Shown: positions 50,394 through 59,552, counted from the first letter of the stretch. The stretch is 64,000 bases of DNA from Algibacter sp. L1A34 (GCF_009796805.1 NZ_CP047029.1:558001-622000), one strand, 5' to 3'. Notes: generated from the sequence alone by a model not told the origin. Program-made: numbers and translations.

Positions 50394-50885
50394 AACATCC
50401 CTACATCATTCACTATACCTACAAACAGTAATAAAGAAACATATACTATAGTCATAGCAGATATTAACCTAAATTGCTTTAATGATGTAACTTTTAAGTC
50501 AATACTTCCTAATGGTGTAAATCCAGGAAACACATCCGTTTTAACTTAATATCGAAAATCAAGCAAACTTGCACTGTAGAAGTAAGTGGTACTCTTAATT
50601 TTAATTTTGATAGCTATACAAGTGAAATATCTTATGAGATTCTTAACGTTGAAGGTCATAGGTGTTTCTGGTCCGAGTATAGGTTTTCTAGATTGAACTG
50701 CTTCAACTAGCATCCCTATAACTTTATGCTAAGGTAGATGTTACAGCTATGTAGTATATGATGTATACGGAGATGGTTTAGCTAGTCCAGAAGCATTTAC
50801 TCTAACTCTCAAAAATACAGACTGCACTTCAAGATAAGCGGATCTAGGAGGTTCACATTCAACTTCATTTCAAGTTTTCAATTAA
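50394..50885 (+). pseudogene. Decayed lipoprotein gene fragment
   Basis: Three coding-like blocks lie in the same direction but in two frames. The first reads TSFTIPTNSNKETYTIVIAD, then INLNCFNDVTFKSILPNGVN to a stop. The second, in another frame, reads TCTVEVSGTLNFNFDSYTSE and ISYEILNVEG. The third, back in the first frame, reads YSYVVYDVYGDGLASPEAFT and LTLKNTDCTSR, an internal TAA, then ADLGGSHSTSFQVFN and a final stop at 50885. This composition resembles accessory lipoproteins of SusCD loci. The signal peptide is missing. At least two frameshifts and one nonsense codon are needed to explain it. Confidence 0.65.
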
Positions 50886-51046
50886 GTAAAATTAATCCAT
50901 ATCAAAAAGGAGATTGATTTAAACCATTAATTAGAATTAAACATTATTATTCGTTATTAAAAATAACTACAAATAATGCTTACTATCATTTAAAACCATT
51001 TACTAATTATTTAATAACAAACAGAAAAACACTGAAATATTTCCTC

Positions 51047-51076
51047 TTTGAATTTGAATTTGAATTTGAATTTGAA
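51047..51076 (+). repeat. TTTGAA hexanucleotide repeat, five copies
   Basis: Five perfect tandem copies of TTTGAA, about 170 bp upstream of the locus 3 susC promoter. The unit contains TTTG. Copy number of such arrays can change by slippage. Confidence 0.85.
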
Positions 51077-51221
51077 AGAAAAATATTCAACATTAATAGT
51101 AGAAAAAAATATTCAAACAATTAAGTATTAACGAATTACCAAATAAACCTCTTAAATATTAACTTCAATCAAACTACAGATTTCAACTCTTTCTCTAATA
51201 CTTCTATAAAATCGTAACACA

Positions 51222-51482
51222 AAAAAGCAAATTTTAACCATTATTTATTGTTTTATTAACTTTTTATTGTGATTTTTGACGTTGACTAATACAAATAATT
51301 ATAAAATGAAAACAAAGTTTAGTGGAATACTAACGCTACTATTAGCGTTTGTTGTGCAACTAACGTTTGCACAAGAAAAGACAATTTCAGGAACAGTATC
51401 AGATGATTCTGGTTTACCGTTACCTGGAGCTACAGTCTTAGTAAAAGGTACTTCAACAGGTACTTCAACAGATTTCGATGGA
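51222..51482 (+). repeat. Repeat A, copy 2: susC promoter, leader and first 59 codons
   Basis: 261 bp, the partner of 44674-44935. The offset between the copies is constant at 6548 up to the leader, where one A is missing. Only scattered, mostly synonymous differences occur in the coding part. Confidence 0.85.
51247..51278 (+). promoter_or_regulatory. Promoter of susC of locus 3
   Basis: ATTG (51247-51250), 20 bp, GATTTTTG (51271-51278), identical to the locus 2 promoter, 27 bp before the ATG at 51306. Confidence 0.65.
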
Positions 51483-54470
51483 GCTTATACCATTAAAGCT
51501 AATCAAGGCGCAGTTCTTGTATACAGTTTTGTTGGATATTCAACAAAAGAGATTTCTATTGGATCAAATAAAACTATAAACGTTACAATGGCGGAAGATG
51601 CAGAATCTTTGCAAGAAGTTGTTATAACTGCTTTAGGTATTTCTAGAGAGAAAAAAACCGTTGGTTCATCAATACAAACAATTGGAGCTGAAGAACTTAA
51701 TAGCAACAAGTCTATTAACCCAATAGATGCTATTCAAGGTAAAGCAGCTGGTGTTGAAATCACAGCAGCTCCTGCTCCTGGTTCCACACAAAATGTTATT
51801 ATTCGTGGTGCTTCATCTTTTGGAAACAATCAACCATTATATGTTGTTGATGGTGTACCATTAACAAATGAACAAAACCGTTCTGGAAGTGATTTAAATT
51901 CACAAGTTGATTTTGGTTCTGGTATTAATGCCATTAACCCAAATGACATTGCTACAATGACAATTCTTAAAGGAGCCTCTGCTACTGCTCTATATGGTTC
52001 TCGAGCATCAAATGGTATTATAATGATTACTACCAAAAGCGGGTCAGAAGGAGCTTTACAAGTAAACTTCAATAGCTCATATAGTCTTAGTAGAATAAGC
52101 GCATTACCAACTAAACAATCTCAATTCGGACAAGGTTGGAGTGGAGATAGAGCATTAGATGAAAATGGTAACTGGGGCGCAGCTTACGACGGTGTTGACC
52201 GCGTTTGGGGTAATATTGTTGACAATAGCCAAAATATAAAACCTTATGTATTCTTAGAAGATAACATTAAAGATTTTTATGATTACGGTGAAAACATATC
52301 TAATTCACTTTCACTTTCAGGTGGTTCTGATGTTACAAATTACTACTTCTCTATATCTCACAATAAAGTAGATGGTGTTGTTCCTACAGATTCTGACTCT
52401 TACGAGAGGTTTACATTGTCAAGTAGAGGATCTCATAAATTTAAAAAATTACAAATAAGCTCTTCTATAAACTATAGTAATGAATTAACAAATTCTGTAC
52501 CAACAGGGCAAGGTACTTCAATGCTAAGATCTTTATACGAAATAGCAAACGATATATCAATTGTTGATTTAAAGGATTATAATAATAAATTTAACAATCT
52601 AGATAATTACTTTACGCCATACGGTGTTAATCCTTATTATATTTTAGATAATGACGCAGCAAATCAAGTGAAAAATAAATTTTTTGGAAAATTCCAGATT
52701 GATTATGATATCCTTGACAATTTAAAATTAACATATAGACTTGGTGGAGATTTCGAAACTTCTGTCCTAGAAAGTCACACAGGTATTATCGCCTTTAGCG
52801 ATGGAGCAATTAATGCCGGTTCTAGCGCAGCTAACCCTGGTAACTTTCGTGAAGAACGTATTACTAGAACACAAATGAATCATGATCTTACATTAGCTCT
52901 TGACAATACAGTTACAAAAGATATTAGCATAAACACATTATTTGGTTTTAATGCTAACGAACGTAAGTATAATGAATTATTCGGAGAGATTTCGTCAATT
53001 GATATTCCTGGTTTTTACAACTTAAATAATAGTTTAACACCTGCTACTTCTGGTCATGAACATGAAAAAAGAAGACTTTTAGGCCTTTACGTATCTTCAG
53101 ATATTAGCTATAAAAACTTTTTATTCTTTAATTTCACAGCTAGAAATGATTGGTCTTCAACATTATCACTTGACAATAATTCTTTCTATTATGGAGGTGT
53201 AAATATGAGTTATATTCTTACAGATCATTTAAGATCTAAAGATATTGATACTGGCATTTTCGATTTCACAAAAATAAGAGTTGCATATGGTAGTACCGGT
53301 AACGATGCTGATGTTTACAAAGTATATGACAGATATGTTTCTGGTTATTCAACTAATCCAGGTTTCCCAAATGTAGATGATCTCACATTTCCATTAGGAG
53401 GGGTTAACTCATACACCAATTCTAATGTACTAGGTAATTCAGATCTTAAACCAGAAATAACAAAAGAGTTTGAAATAGGTATTGAAAATAGAATGTTCAA
53501 AGGGCGATTTGGATTTGAAATTTCTTATTACAACAAGTTAACAGAAGGTCTTATTGCATCTTTACCTTTAGATCCATCAACTGGTTATACATCAATCACC
53601 TCCAATCTAGGAGATGTTAGAAACAAAGGTTTAGAAGTAAGTGTAAATGTTAAACCAATTGTGACAGATAATTTTACATGGGATGTAAATTGGAATTACA
53701 CAAAAAATAAAAACAAAGTAGAAAGCTTAGATGTTGAAGAGGTTTTTATTTCTGGTTTTGGAGATGCTGGTATCTATGCAATAGAAGGAATGGCATTAGG
53801 TCAGTTTAAAAGCTCTGTTCCTCAAACAACGATGGTTAATGGAGTTGAATCTACAATTGTTGATGGTAGTGGTAATCCACAACATACAACAGACCTAGAA
53901 CTTCTTGGAAAAGATATAAACGAAAAGTATAGAATGGGTTTAACAAACAAATTCTCCTACAAAAACATTTCTTTAGCCGCTACTTTAGACTTTAGATATG
54001 GAGGTAGTATTTATTCAGGTACTAAAGATTACATGCACTGGACTGGTAGTTCTCCAGAAAGTGTATTAAACGACAGAAACTCATTCATTATACCTAACTC
54101 TGTTGTAGATAATGGTGATGGAACATATTCTGAAAACACTACTCCTGTTGATGCAACAGCACTACATACTTTTTATAGTAACGGAGGATTAGATGCAGAT
54201 GATTATGCTGTTATAGACAAATCTTTCCTTAAACTTAGAAATGTAACTTTAGCATATAATTTACCAAAATCACTTTGTGAAAAGGTTAATTTTAATAATG
54301 TTACTTTCTCATTTACTGCTAGTAACTTTATTCTTTGGAGACCTGCAGAGAATCCTTATATCGATCCAGAAAATACGACTTTCGGAACTGACCTTGACGC
54401 TAAGTTTGGTGAGTTTATGGGGAACCCAAGTCAAGAAACGTTTACATTAGGATTAAATATTAATTTATAA
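51306..54470 (+). CDS. SusC-family TonB-dependent transporter, locus 3
   Basis: 1054 aa. Same signal peptide and regulatory-like domain as locus 2, then LQEVVITALGISREKK (TonB-box-like), plug (NVIIRGASSFGNNQPLYVVD, GSRASNGIIMITTKSG) and a barrel ending TLGLNINL. The start is the ATG following the conserved leader; an in-frame codon at 51276 lies inside the promoter. susD follows after 7 bp. The substrate is unknown. Confidence 0.96.
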   Translation: MKTKFSGILTLLLAFVVQLTFAQEKTISGTVSDDSGLPLPGATVLVKGTSTGTSTDFDGAYTIKANQGAVLVYSFVGYSTKEISIGSNKTINVTMAEDAESLQEVVITALGISREKKTVGSSIQTIGAEELNSNKSINPIDAIQGKAAGVEITAAPAPGSTQNVIIRGASSFGNNQPLYVVDGVPLTNEQNRSGSDLNSQVDFGSGINAINPNDIATMTILKGASATALYGSRASNGIIMITTKSGSEGALQVNFNSSYSLSRISALPTKQSQFGQGWSGDRALDENGNWGAAYDGVDRVWGNIVDNSQNIKPYVFLEDNIKDFYDYGENISNSLSLSGGSDVTNYYFSISHNKVDGVVPTDSDSYERFTLSSRGSHKFKKLQISSSINYSNELTNSVPTGQGTSMLRSLYEIANDISIVDLKDYNNKFNNLDNYFTPYGVNPYYILDNDAANQVKNKFFGKFQIDYDILDNLKLTYRLGGDFETSVLESHTGIIAFSDGAINAGSSAANPGNFREERITRTQMNHDLTLALDNTVTKDISINTLFGFNANERKYNELFGEISSIDIPGFYNLNNSLTPATSGHEHEKRRLLGLYVSSDISYKNFLFFNFTARNDWSSTLSLDNNSFYYGGVNMSYILTDHLRSKDIDTGIFDFTKIRVAYGSTGNDADVYKVYDRYVSGYSTNPGFPNVDDLTFPLGGVNSYTNSNVLGNSDLKPEITKEFEIGIENRMFKGRFGFEISYYNKLTEGLIASLPLDPSTGYTSITSNLGDVRNKGLEVSVNVKPIVTDNFTWDVNWNYTKNKNKVESLDVEEVFISGFGDAGIYAIEGMALGQFKSSVPQTTMVNGVESTIVDGSGNPQHTTDLELLGKDINEKYRMGLTNKFSYKNISLAATLDFRYGGSIYSGTKDYMHWTGSSPESVLNDRNSFIIPNSVVDNGDGTYSENTTPVDATALHTFYSNGGLDADDYAVIDKSFLKLRNVTLAYNLPKSLCEKVNFNNVTFSFTASNFILWRPAENPYIDPENTTFGTDLDAKFGEFMGNPSQETFTLGLNINL

Positions 54471-54477
54471 AAATTTA

Positions 54478-55998
54478 ATGATGAAGAAATATATATTAAA
54501 AATATCGATGATAGTTTTAATAGCCTTCGCTTATAACTGCGAAAGTTATTTAGATGTTAATCAGGATCCTGATGTTTTAGGAGAAACAGACGCTCCCGAA
54601 ATTCTTTTACCAACGGCACAAGTTAGCATAGCTAACAATCTAATGGGATGGGATTTTGGATTTGCTGGAGGCTTTTATAGTGAGTATTGGACTCAATCAT
54701 ATACGGCATCACAGTTCAAAACTCTATGTGAATACCAAGAAGACTCTTTCAGTAACCAATATACTGGATTAACATCTGGCACTCTAAGTGATTTAAAAAG
54801 AATTAAGGAGTTATCTTCAGATGAAGCTAACCAAGGTTACTATTATATCGCAGAAGCCTTATCTATTTATACTTGGCAAATAATGACAGATGTATGGGGA
54901 GACCTTCCTTATACTGAAGCTTTACAAGGAGATGCTATAAAATCTCCCGTTTTCGATTCTAGCGAAAGTATTTATACTGATTTAGAAAAACGTGTAGACG
55001 CTCTTTTAGCAATAGATAATTCGGAGTATGCTATAACTTCTACTTTCGATTTTATCTATGCAGGTGAAATGGCTCAATGGAGTAAATTCGTTGCCTCATT
55101 AAAATTAAAACTTATGTTACGTCAATCAGAAACGACGAACTATAGTAATGCCGATGTTCTGTCGTTCATACAAAACAATTCATTCTTAACGAGTTCTGCA
55201 AAAATAGCGGGAACTTATTGGGATGATTCTTTAGAAGGAAAAAGACATCCAATGCGTGAGTTCGAAGCAGGAGGAGCTCTTTACCTATCTACAAATGTAA
55301 TTGGATGTAAAACATTCATTGACTATTTAAAAGTAAATGATGACCCTAGATTGGATGAATTATTTACAGCTCCAACAGATGGACATGAAGGTGCTTTCTT
55401 TGGTGATTTTGATTCTAAAAAAGATTCAGATGCAGATGGAATATTAGACGAAGATGAAGTTTATAGTGAACCAATTTTTTCAGGAGACATGGATATCATG
55501 TTAATGAGTGATTGGGAAGTAAACTTTTACATTGCAGAAGTTTATGCTAGAGCAAGTGAATTAGCAAATGCTAAAGCATACTATGATATGGCAATTACAG
55601 CCTCTTTAGCTCAAAACTCAATTCTTGATACTTCAATATTATCTTCTGGATATGCGCAATGGGTAGATGGAACACAAGAAGAAAACATAGAACAAATTTC
55701 AATGCAAAAATGGGTAGCAAACGCTAATTACCAACATATTGAATCATTTCTAGAACGTAACAGAACAAAGTATCCTTCAGTAAATGATATTGACATTAAA
55801 AGTGACAGAGAAGCTGCATTCTTAAACTTCCCTGTTGGTCAACTTACCATTTCTGTTAATGGACGAGAAAGAACAAACGGACTTCTACCTGCATCCCCCG
55901 TATATCCAACTTCTGTATTAAATAGAAATGTAAATGCTCCAAGCCAAAAACTAGATTTATTAGAAAAAATTTGGTGGAACAAAAAAGCTGGTAAATAA
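54478..55998 (+). CDS. SusD-like outer-membrane lipoprotein, locus 3
   Basis: 506 aa. Signal peptide MMKKYILKISMIVLIAFAY followed by NC as a less usual lipobox, then ESYLDVNQDPD. SusD-like_2 features: DVWGDLPYTEALQGD, MAQWSKFVASLKLKLMLRQS, SDWEVNFYIAEVYARAS and ISMQKWVANANYQHIESFLE. A calcium-loop-like DSDADGILDEDE (about residues 318-329) is inserted, not seen in the two other SusD proteins. The ATG at 54481 is an equally likely start. Confidence 0.92.
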   Translation: MMKKYILKISMIVLIAFAYNCESYLDVNQDPDVLGETDAPEILLPTAQVSIANNLMGWDFGFAGGFYSEYWTQSYTASQFKTLCEYQEDSFSNQYTGLTSGTLSDLKRIKELSSDEANQGYYYIAEALSIYTWQIMTDVWGDLPYTEALQGDAIKSPVFDSSESIYTDLEKRVDALLAIDNSEYAITSTFDFIYAGEMAQWSKFVASLKLKLMLRQSETTNYSNADVLSFIQNNSFLTSSAKIAGTYWDDSLEGKRHPMREFEAGGALYLSTNVIGCKTFIDYLKVNDDPRLDELFTAPTDGHEGAFFGDFDSKKDSDADGILDEDEVYSEPIFSGDMDIMLMSDWEVNFYIAEVYARASELANAKAYYDMAITASLAQNSILDTSILSSGYAQWVDGTQEENIEQISMQKWVANANYQHIESFLERNRTKYPSVNDIDIKSDREAAFLNFPVGQLTISVNGRERTNGLLPASPVYPTSVLNRNVNAPSQKLDLLEKIWWNKKAGK

Positions 55999-56014
55999 TT
56001 TTAAAAAAAAGATC

Positions 56015-56683
56015 ATGAAAAAAATATTAATAAAAATATTACCATTATTCTTTATTGCTGTAATCTCTTGTGAACAAGACGACAGTACTGAAGGGGTATC
56101 GAGAATAACATTCTATAACGATATCGAATTTGTTGGAGACGAAACAATGTATTTACCAGTAGGATCAGCATTTAGCGACCCAGGAGTAACTGCTTTTGAA
56201 GGAGAAGAAGACGTTACTGCAAACGTTGTGGTATCAGGAAGTGTTGATACAAGCACAATAGGAACAAATTCCATAACTTATTCTATTGTTAACGCAGACG
56301 GGTTTTCGAAAGAAATAACTAGAACCGTTATAGTTCACCCAGTAGCCGATTCTGGTATAGACTACAGCGGTATCTATACAGGAGATAGCAGAGGTGAAAT
56401 TATGGATTCAGGATGTGTGATAACAAAAGTAGCTCCTAGCACTTACTTAGCTACTGATTTTTTTGGCGGAGTATACTGCTGTGGTTCAAGAGACTACGGA
56501 TTAGCATATAGATTAAAAACCTATTTTTATGTTAGCTCAGACAATACAACCTACACATCAATCTCGACAGATTCACCATGGGGAGCATGGGACATACTCA
56601 ATCCAAGTATATCTGGAACGACGTTGTCTCATAAAGTAAACCAAGGTACATTTGGTTTTGACGTTACCCTAATTAAAGAATAA
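56015..56683 (+). CDS. Accessory lipoprotein of SusCD locus 3 with DUF5011/5012-like Ig domain
   Basis: 222 aa. Lipoprotein signal (MKKILIKILPLFFIAVISC) then EQDDSTEG. Residues of about 40-110 have the pattern of the bacterial Ig-like DUF5011/DUF5012 domain: YLPVGSAFSDPGVTAFEGEE, TSTIGTNSITYSIVNADGFS and ITRTVIVHP. The C-terminal half (GIYTGDSRGEIMDSGCVITK and following) looks like a small beta-barrel domain. In known Bacteroides loci such a protein follows susD and precedes a lipid-binding-type lipoprotein, as here. Confidence 0.8.
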   Translation: MKKILIKILPLFFIAVISCEQDDSTEGVSRITFYNDIEFVGDETMYLPVGSAFSDPGVTAFEGEEDVTANVVVSGSVDTSTIGTNSITYSIVNADGFSKEITRTVIVHPVADSGIDYSGIYTGDSRGEIMDSGCVITKVAPSTYLATDFFGGVYCCGSRDYGLAYRLKTYFYVSSDNTTYTSISTDSPWGAWDILNPSISGTTLSHKVNQGTFGFDVTLIKE

Positions 56684-56698
56684 TTTAAAAAAATAGAT

Positions 56699-57376
56699 AT
56701 GAAAAAAAATATAATATACATATTACTTGTATTTGCATCTTTCACATTTAGCTCATGTGACGAAGATTTAGAAATTTGGGATAGTAACACATTAGATTAT
56801 TCTGGCACCTATTTTTGGGAATTATATAATGAAGATATGTCTTCACTATATGTTGGTTACGACCACGACGTACAATTATTAATCTACAATACGGCTGATA
56901 ATAATGAAAATGAAGTTTGGTTAGAAGACACTGATAACGTGTTCCCATTAAAGAGTAAATTCTTTTTTGATGGAACAGCAGAATCTTTTAGTTCTAAAAG
57001 CTCTGATTTCGTTGATTTAACTGATAATGCAGCAGCAATAGAAGATGCGTTACCAAGTACTAAACCAACAGGTTTAAACGAAGAGAGCATAGAAGACACT
57101 GATTATATTAGAAGTACTATTATGGAAGGTAAAATTCTAAAAAATGCAGGGACTACAATTAGTGGAAACCCCGTTGATAGTATTTATGTGAAAATCAAAC
57201 TATATAGTGGTACCGTGAAATACACAAGTTATAGTGTTCCTGTAGACAAAAGAGCAGATCCTGAAGTTGAAGAGTTTGATTGGATCTATGATAGTGCTAC
57301 TTATGATAATACACTTGACGAAATTTATGTTATTTCTGGTCACAGAAAAACTGGGTTTTCTGAAGATGATCACTAA
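56699..57376 (+). CDS. Accessory lipoprotein of SusCD locus 3, lipid-binding-protein-like
   Basis: 225 aa. Lipoprotein signal MKKNIIYILLVFASFTFSSC then DEDLEIWDS. The mature part starts DYSGTYFWELYNEDMSSLYV and ends with a strand-rich stretch (DSIYVKIKLYSGTVKYTSY, FDWIYDSATYDNTLDEIYVI, SGHRKTGFSEDDH). Layout and position resemble the lipid-binding putative hydrolase group (Lipid_bd) found last in Bacteroides SusCD loci. The assignment rests on pattern and context only. A terminator follows. Confidence 0.7.
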   Translation: MKKNIIYILLVFASFTFSSCDEDLEIWDSNTLDYSGTYFWELYNEDMSSLYVGYDHDVQLLIYNTADNNENEVWLEDTDNVFPLKSKFFFDGTAESFSSKSSDFVDLTDNAAAIEDALPSTKPTGLNEESIEDTDYIRSTIMEGKILKNAGTTISGNPVDSIYVKIKLYSGTVKYTSYSVPVDKRADPEVEEFDWIYDSATYDNTLDEIYVISGHRKTGFSEDDH

Positions 57377-57401
57377 GATTAGTAATTTAACAAACATATT
57401 T

Positions 57402-57436
57402 AAGAGACTGCCTTTAAAAGCAGTCTCTTTTATTTT
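57402..57436 (+). terminator. Terminator of SusCD locus 3
   Basis: AAGAGACTGC (57402-57411) pairs perfectly with GCAGTCTCTT (57420-57429), followed by TTATTTTG. Confidence 0.9.
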
Positions 57437-57560
57437 GTACTAAATATTAAAAATATTTCAGATTAGATTTATATACAATTTTAAAATATAAAACCAAAAT
57501 AATTAGGTTTTCTCCCCAAACTTATTATATTACCCATTAGTCTAACTTTAAAAACACTAC

Positions 57561-58424
57561 ATGAGGCAATTAAAGATTACGAAACAAGTTACCAACCGCG
57601 AGTCAAAATCATTAGACAAATACCTTCAAGATATTAGTAAAATACCACTAATTACAGCCGAAGAAGAGGTCGAATTAGCCCAACTTATAAAAAATGGCGA
57701 CCAAAAAGCTCTAGATACACTCACAACTGCTAACTTAAGGTTTGTAGTTTCAGTCTCAAAACAATATCAAAACCAAGGTCTAACTCTACCCGATTTAATC
57801 AATGAAGGCAACGCTGGCCTAGTGAAAGCGGCGAAACGCTTTGATGAAACTAGAGGGTTTAAATTTATTTCTTATGCTGTTTGGTGGATTCGTCAAGCAA
57901 TTCTTCAAGCTTTAGCCGAACAATCTCGAATAGTTAGATTACCTTTGAACAAAATTGGCTCAATTAATAAAATTAATAAAGCCTACTCATTTTTAGAGCA
58001 AGAGAACGAAAGACCTCCAAGTGCGCAAGAAATTGCAAACAAGTTAGATCTTTCGCTTACTGATGTTAAACAGTCTATGAAAATTTCAGGACGCCATGTT
58101 TCTATGGATGCTCCATTTCAAGAAGGTGAAACATCAAACTTGTACGATGTTATGAATTCTAGCGAATCGCCACGGCCAGATTCTGGTTTAATGCAAGATG
58201 CATTGAATATAGAAGTTAACCGTGCTTTAAATTCCCTTTCGGAAAAAGAAGCAGAAGTTATTCGTCATTATTATGGCATTAGTAAAAAGCAACCTATGAG
58301 CCTCCAAGAAATTGGTGACTCTTTTGGTTTAACACGTGAACGTGTAAGACAAATAAAAGAAAAAGGGATTCGTCGATTGCGACAAAACTCAAAAAGTAAA
58401 GTACTAAAAACGTATTTAGGATAA
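57561..58424 (+). CDS. rpoD: Primary RNA polymerase sigma factor (sigma-70 family, Bacteroidota type)
   Basis: 287 aa. Region 1.2 ([20 protein letters not shown]), region 2 with [38 protein letters not shown] and [15 protein letters not shown], region 3, and region 4 with the helix-turn-helix [20 protein letters not shown]. Region 1.1 and the non-conserved insert are absent, as is usual for the main sigma factor of this phylum. It is the factor expected to read the TTTG/TAnnTTTG promoters in this window. rpsU follows after 37 bp. Confidence 0.96.
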   Translation: MRQLKITKQVTNRESKSLDKYLQDISKIPLITAEEEVELAQLIKNGDQKALDTLTTANLRFVVSVSKQYQNQGLTLPDLINEGNAGLVKAAKRFDETRGFKFISYAVWWIRQAILQALAEQSRIVRLPLNKIGSINKINKAYSFLEQENERPPSAQEIANKLDLSLTDVKQSMKISGRHVSMDAPFQEGETSNLYDVMNSSESPRPDSGLMQDALNIEVNRALNSLSEKEAEVIRHYYGISKKQPMSLQEIGDSFGLTRERVRQIKEKGIRRLRQNSKSKVLKTYLG

Positions 58425-58449
58425 GCCTAAAACTTAAAATCAATTAATT

Positions 58450-58456
58450 AAAAGAG
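58450..58456 (+). promoter_or_regulatory. Purine-rich possible ribosome-binding site of rpsU
   Basis: AAAAGAG lies 5 bases before the rpsU ATG, an imperfect AAAGGAG. Most genes here have A/T-rich leaders without such a tract. The match is weak. Confidence 0.3.
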
Positions 58457-58461
58457 TATCT

Positions 58462-58656
58462 ATGTTAAAGATTATTGTAAAAGATGGTGAAAATATAGAG
58501 CGTGCCTTAAAACGCTACAAGAGAAAACACCGTAACATTAAAGTAATGCAAAATTTACGTGAAGGACAGTTTTTTACTAAACCATCGGTAAAAAGACGTC
58601 GTCAAGTTAAAAAAGCAGCTTACATTCAAAACTTAAGAGACCAAGAAGAAGTTTAG
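58462..58656 (+). CDS. rpsU: 30S ribosomal protein S21
   Basis: 64 aa. MLKIIVKDGENIERALKRYK, RKHRNIKVMQNLREGQFFTK and SVKRRRQVKKAAYIQN are typical. In Flavobacteriia bS21 helps hide the anti-Shine-Dalgarno end of 16S rRNA. It is probably co-transcribed with rpoD and ends before a shared terminator. Confidence 0.97.
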   Translation: MLKIIVKDGENIERALKRYKRKHRNIKVMQNLREGQFFTKPSVKRRRQVKKAAYIQNLRDQEEV

Positions 58657-58678
58657 TCTTTAATAGTTTGAAGCTTAT

Positions 58679-58716
58679 AAAAAATCCCATTCGATTTAAT
58701 CGTAATGGGATTTTTT
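58679..58716. terminator. Bidirectional terminator between rpsU and the DUF2797 gene
   Basis: AAAAAATCCCATT (58679-58691) pairs with AATGGGATTTTTT (58704-58716); an inner CGAT/ATCG extends the stem. It serves the convergent ends of both genes. Confidence 0.9.
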
Positions 58717-58717
58717 A

Positions 58718-59509
58718 TTATATAGATATTTTTACCACCAAACCTTCGTTAGAACGTATATTAAAAACGGTATCATCCTCAAAAATGAGATACTGCCCTT
58801 TTATCCCTACTAATTTCCCGGTATATTTTAAATCTTTTTTAATATTTAAACTTTTTGGCTTCTCAGGGTATTTATTAACAGGAAACTCTAAATGTGTTTC
58901 ACTATTATTTTCAATAAAGTAATCTCTAGCTTCATCTGGAATATATTGTTTTAAACGTTCACGCCATTCCACTAAATTTTCGTCCTCAATATCATTTTTA
59001 AGCATTTTACGCCAGTTTGTTTTATCTGCAACGTAAGACTTTAACGCAACCTCTGTAACGCCCGCTAAGTACCTATTTGGCACTTCAACAATTTCTAGTG
59101 CTTCGTGTGCTCCTTGATCTATCCAACGTGTTGGTACTTGTGTTTTTCTAGTAACACCAACTTTAACATTACTGGAATTTGCTAAATACACAATATGCGG
59201 TTGTAACTGAGCCTTTTTTTCGTATCCTAAATCGCGATCTTCTATACCTAAATGCGCCGTACTTAGTTCGGGACGCATAATCCAGTCTCCTGTATGTGCA
59301 GTATTGTAAAAGCACTGTTTATCATAACCTTGACGAAATATAGGCTTATCTAATCCACAGTTTAAACATTGGAATTTTATAAACTCTATAGAAATAGTTT
59401 TTCCTAATAATTGATTCATATTTATAAAATCAGAATCAAAAACCAAATAATACTGAATCGGATTAGAAAATTCCGTTTCCATTTTTGTCAAAACACCTTG
59501 GTAAGTCAT
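58718..59509 (-). CDS. DUF2797-family protein
   Basis: 263 aa. Matches the layout of DUF2797: an N-terminal region with a CLNCG and QCF pair that could bind a metal (FQCLNCGLDKPIFRQGYDKQ), the conserved HIVYLANSSNVKVGVTRKTQ and VPTRWIDQGAHEALEIVEVP, a stretch reminiscent of GIY-YIG nuclease folds, and a C-terminal beta domain. The function is unknown. It is divergent from the GH3-family gene, with 43 bp between the starts. Confidence 0.85.
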   Translation of the reverse strand: MTYQGVLTKMETEFSNPIQYYLVFDSDFINMNQLLGKTISIEFIKFQCLNCGLDKPIFRQGYDKQCFYNTAHTGDWIMRPELSTAHLGIEDRDLGYEKKAQLQPHIVYLANSSNVKVGVTRKTQVPTRWIDQGAHEALEIVEVPNRYLAGVTEVALKSYVADKTNWRKMLKNDIEDENLVEWRERLKQYIPDEARDYFIENNSETHLEFPVNKYPEKPKSLNIKKDLKYTGKLVGIKGQYLIFEDDTVFNIRSNEGLVVKISI

Positions 59510-59552
59510 AAAAAAAAGTCTTATTTTTAAAAAATTAAAGATAAAAATAAAT

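Larger units (their letters stand above)
50277..51305. other. Intergenic region between SusCD loci 2 and 3
   Basis: About 1 kb without an intact gene: terminator (50305-50348), decayed lipoprotein gene (50394-50885), AT-rich DNA with a TTTGAA hexamer array (51047-51076), and repeat A copy 2 with the promoter of the third susC (from 51222). Confidence 0.75.

Noticed and set aside
51047-51076. CRISPR array
   Set aside because: The repeat unit is 6 bp with no spacers and there are no cas genes.
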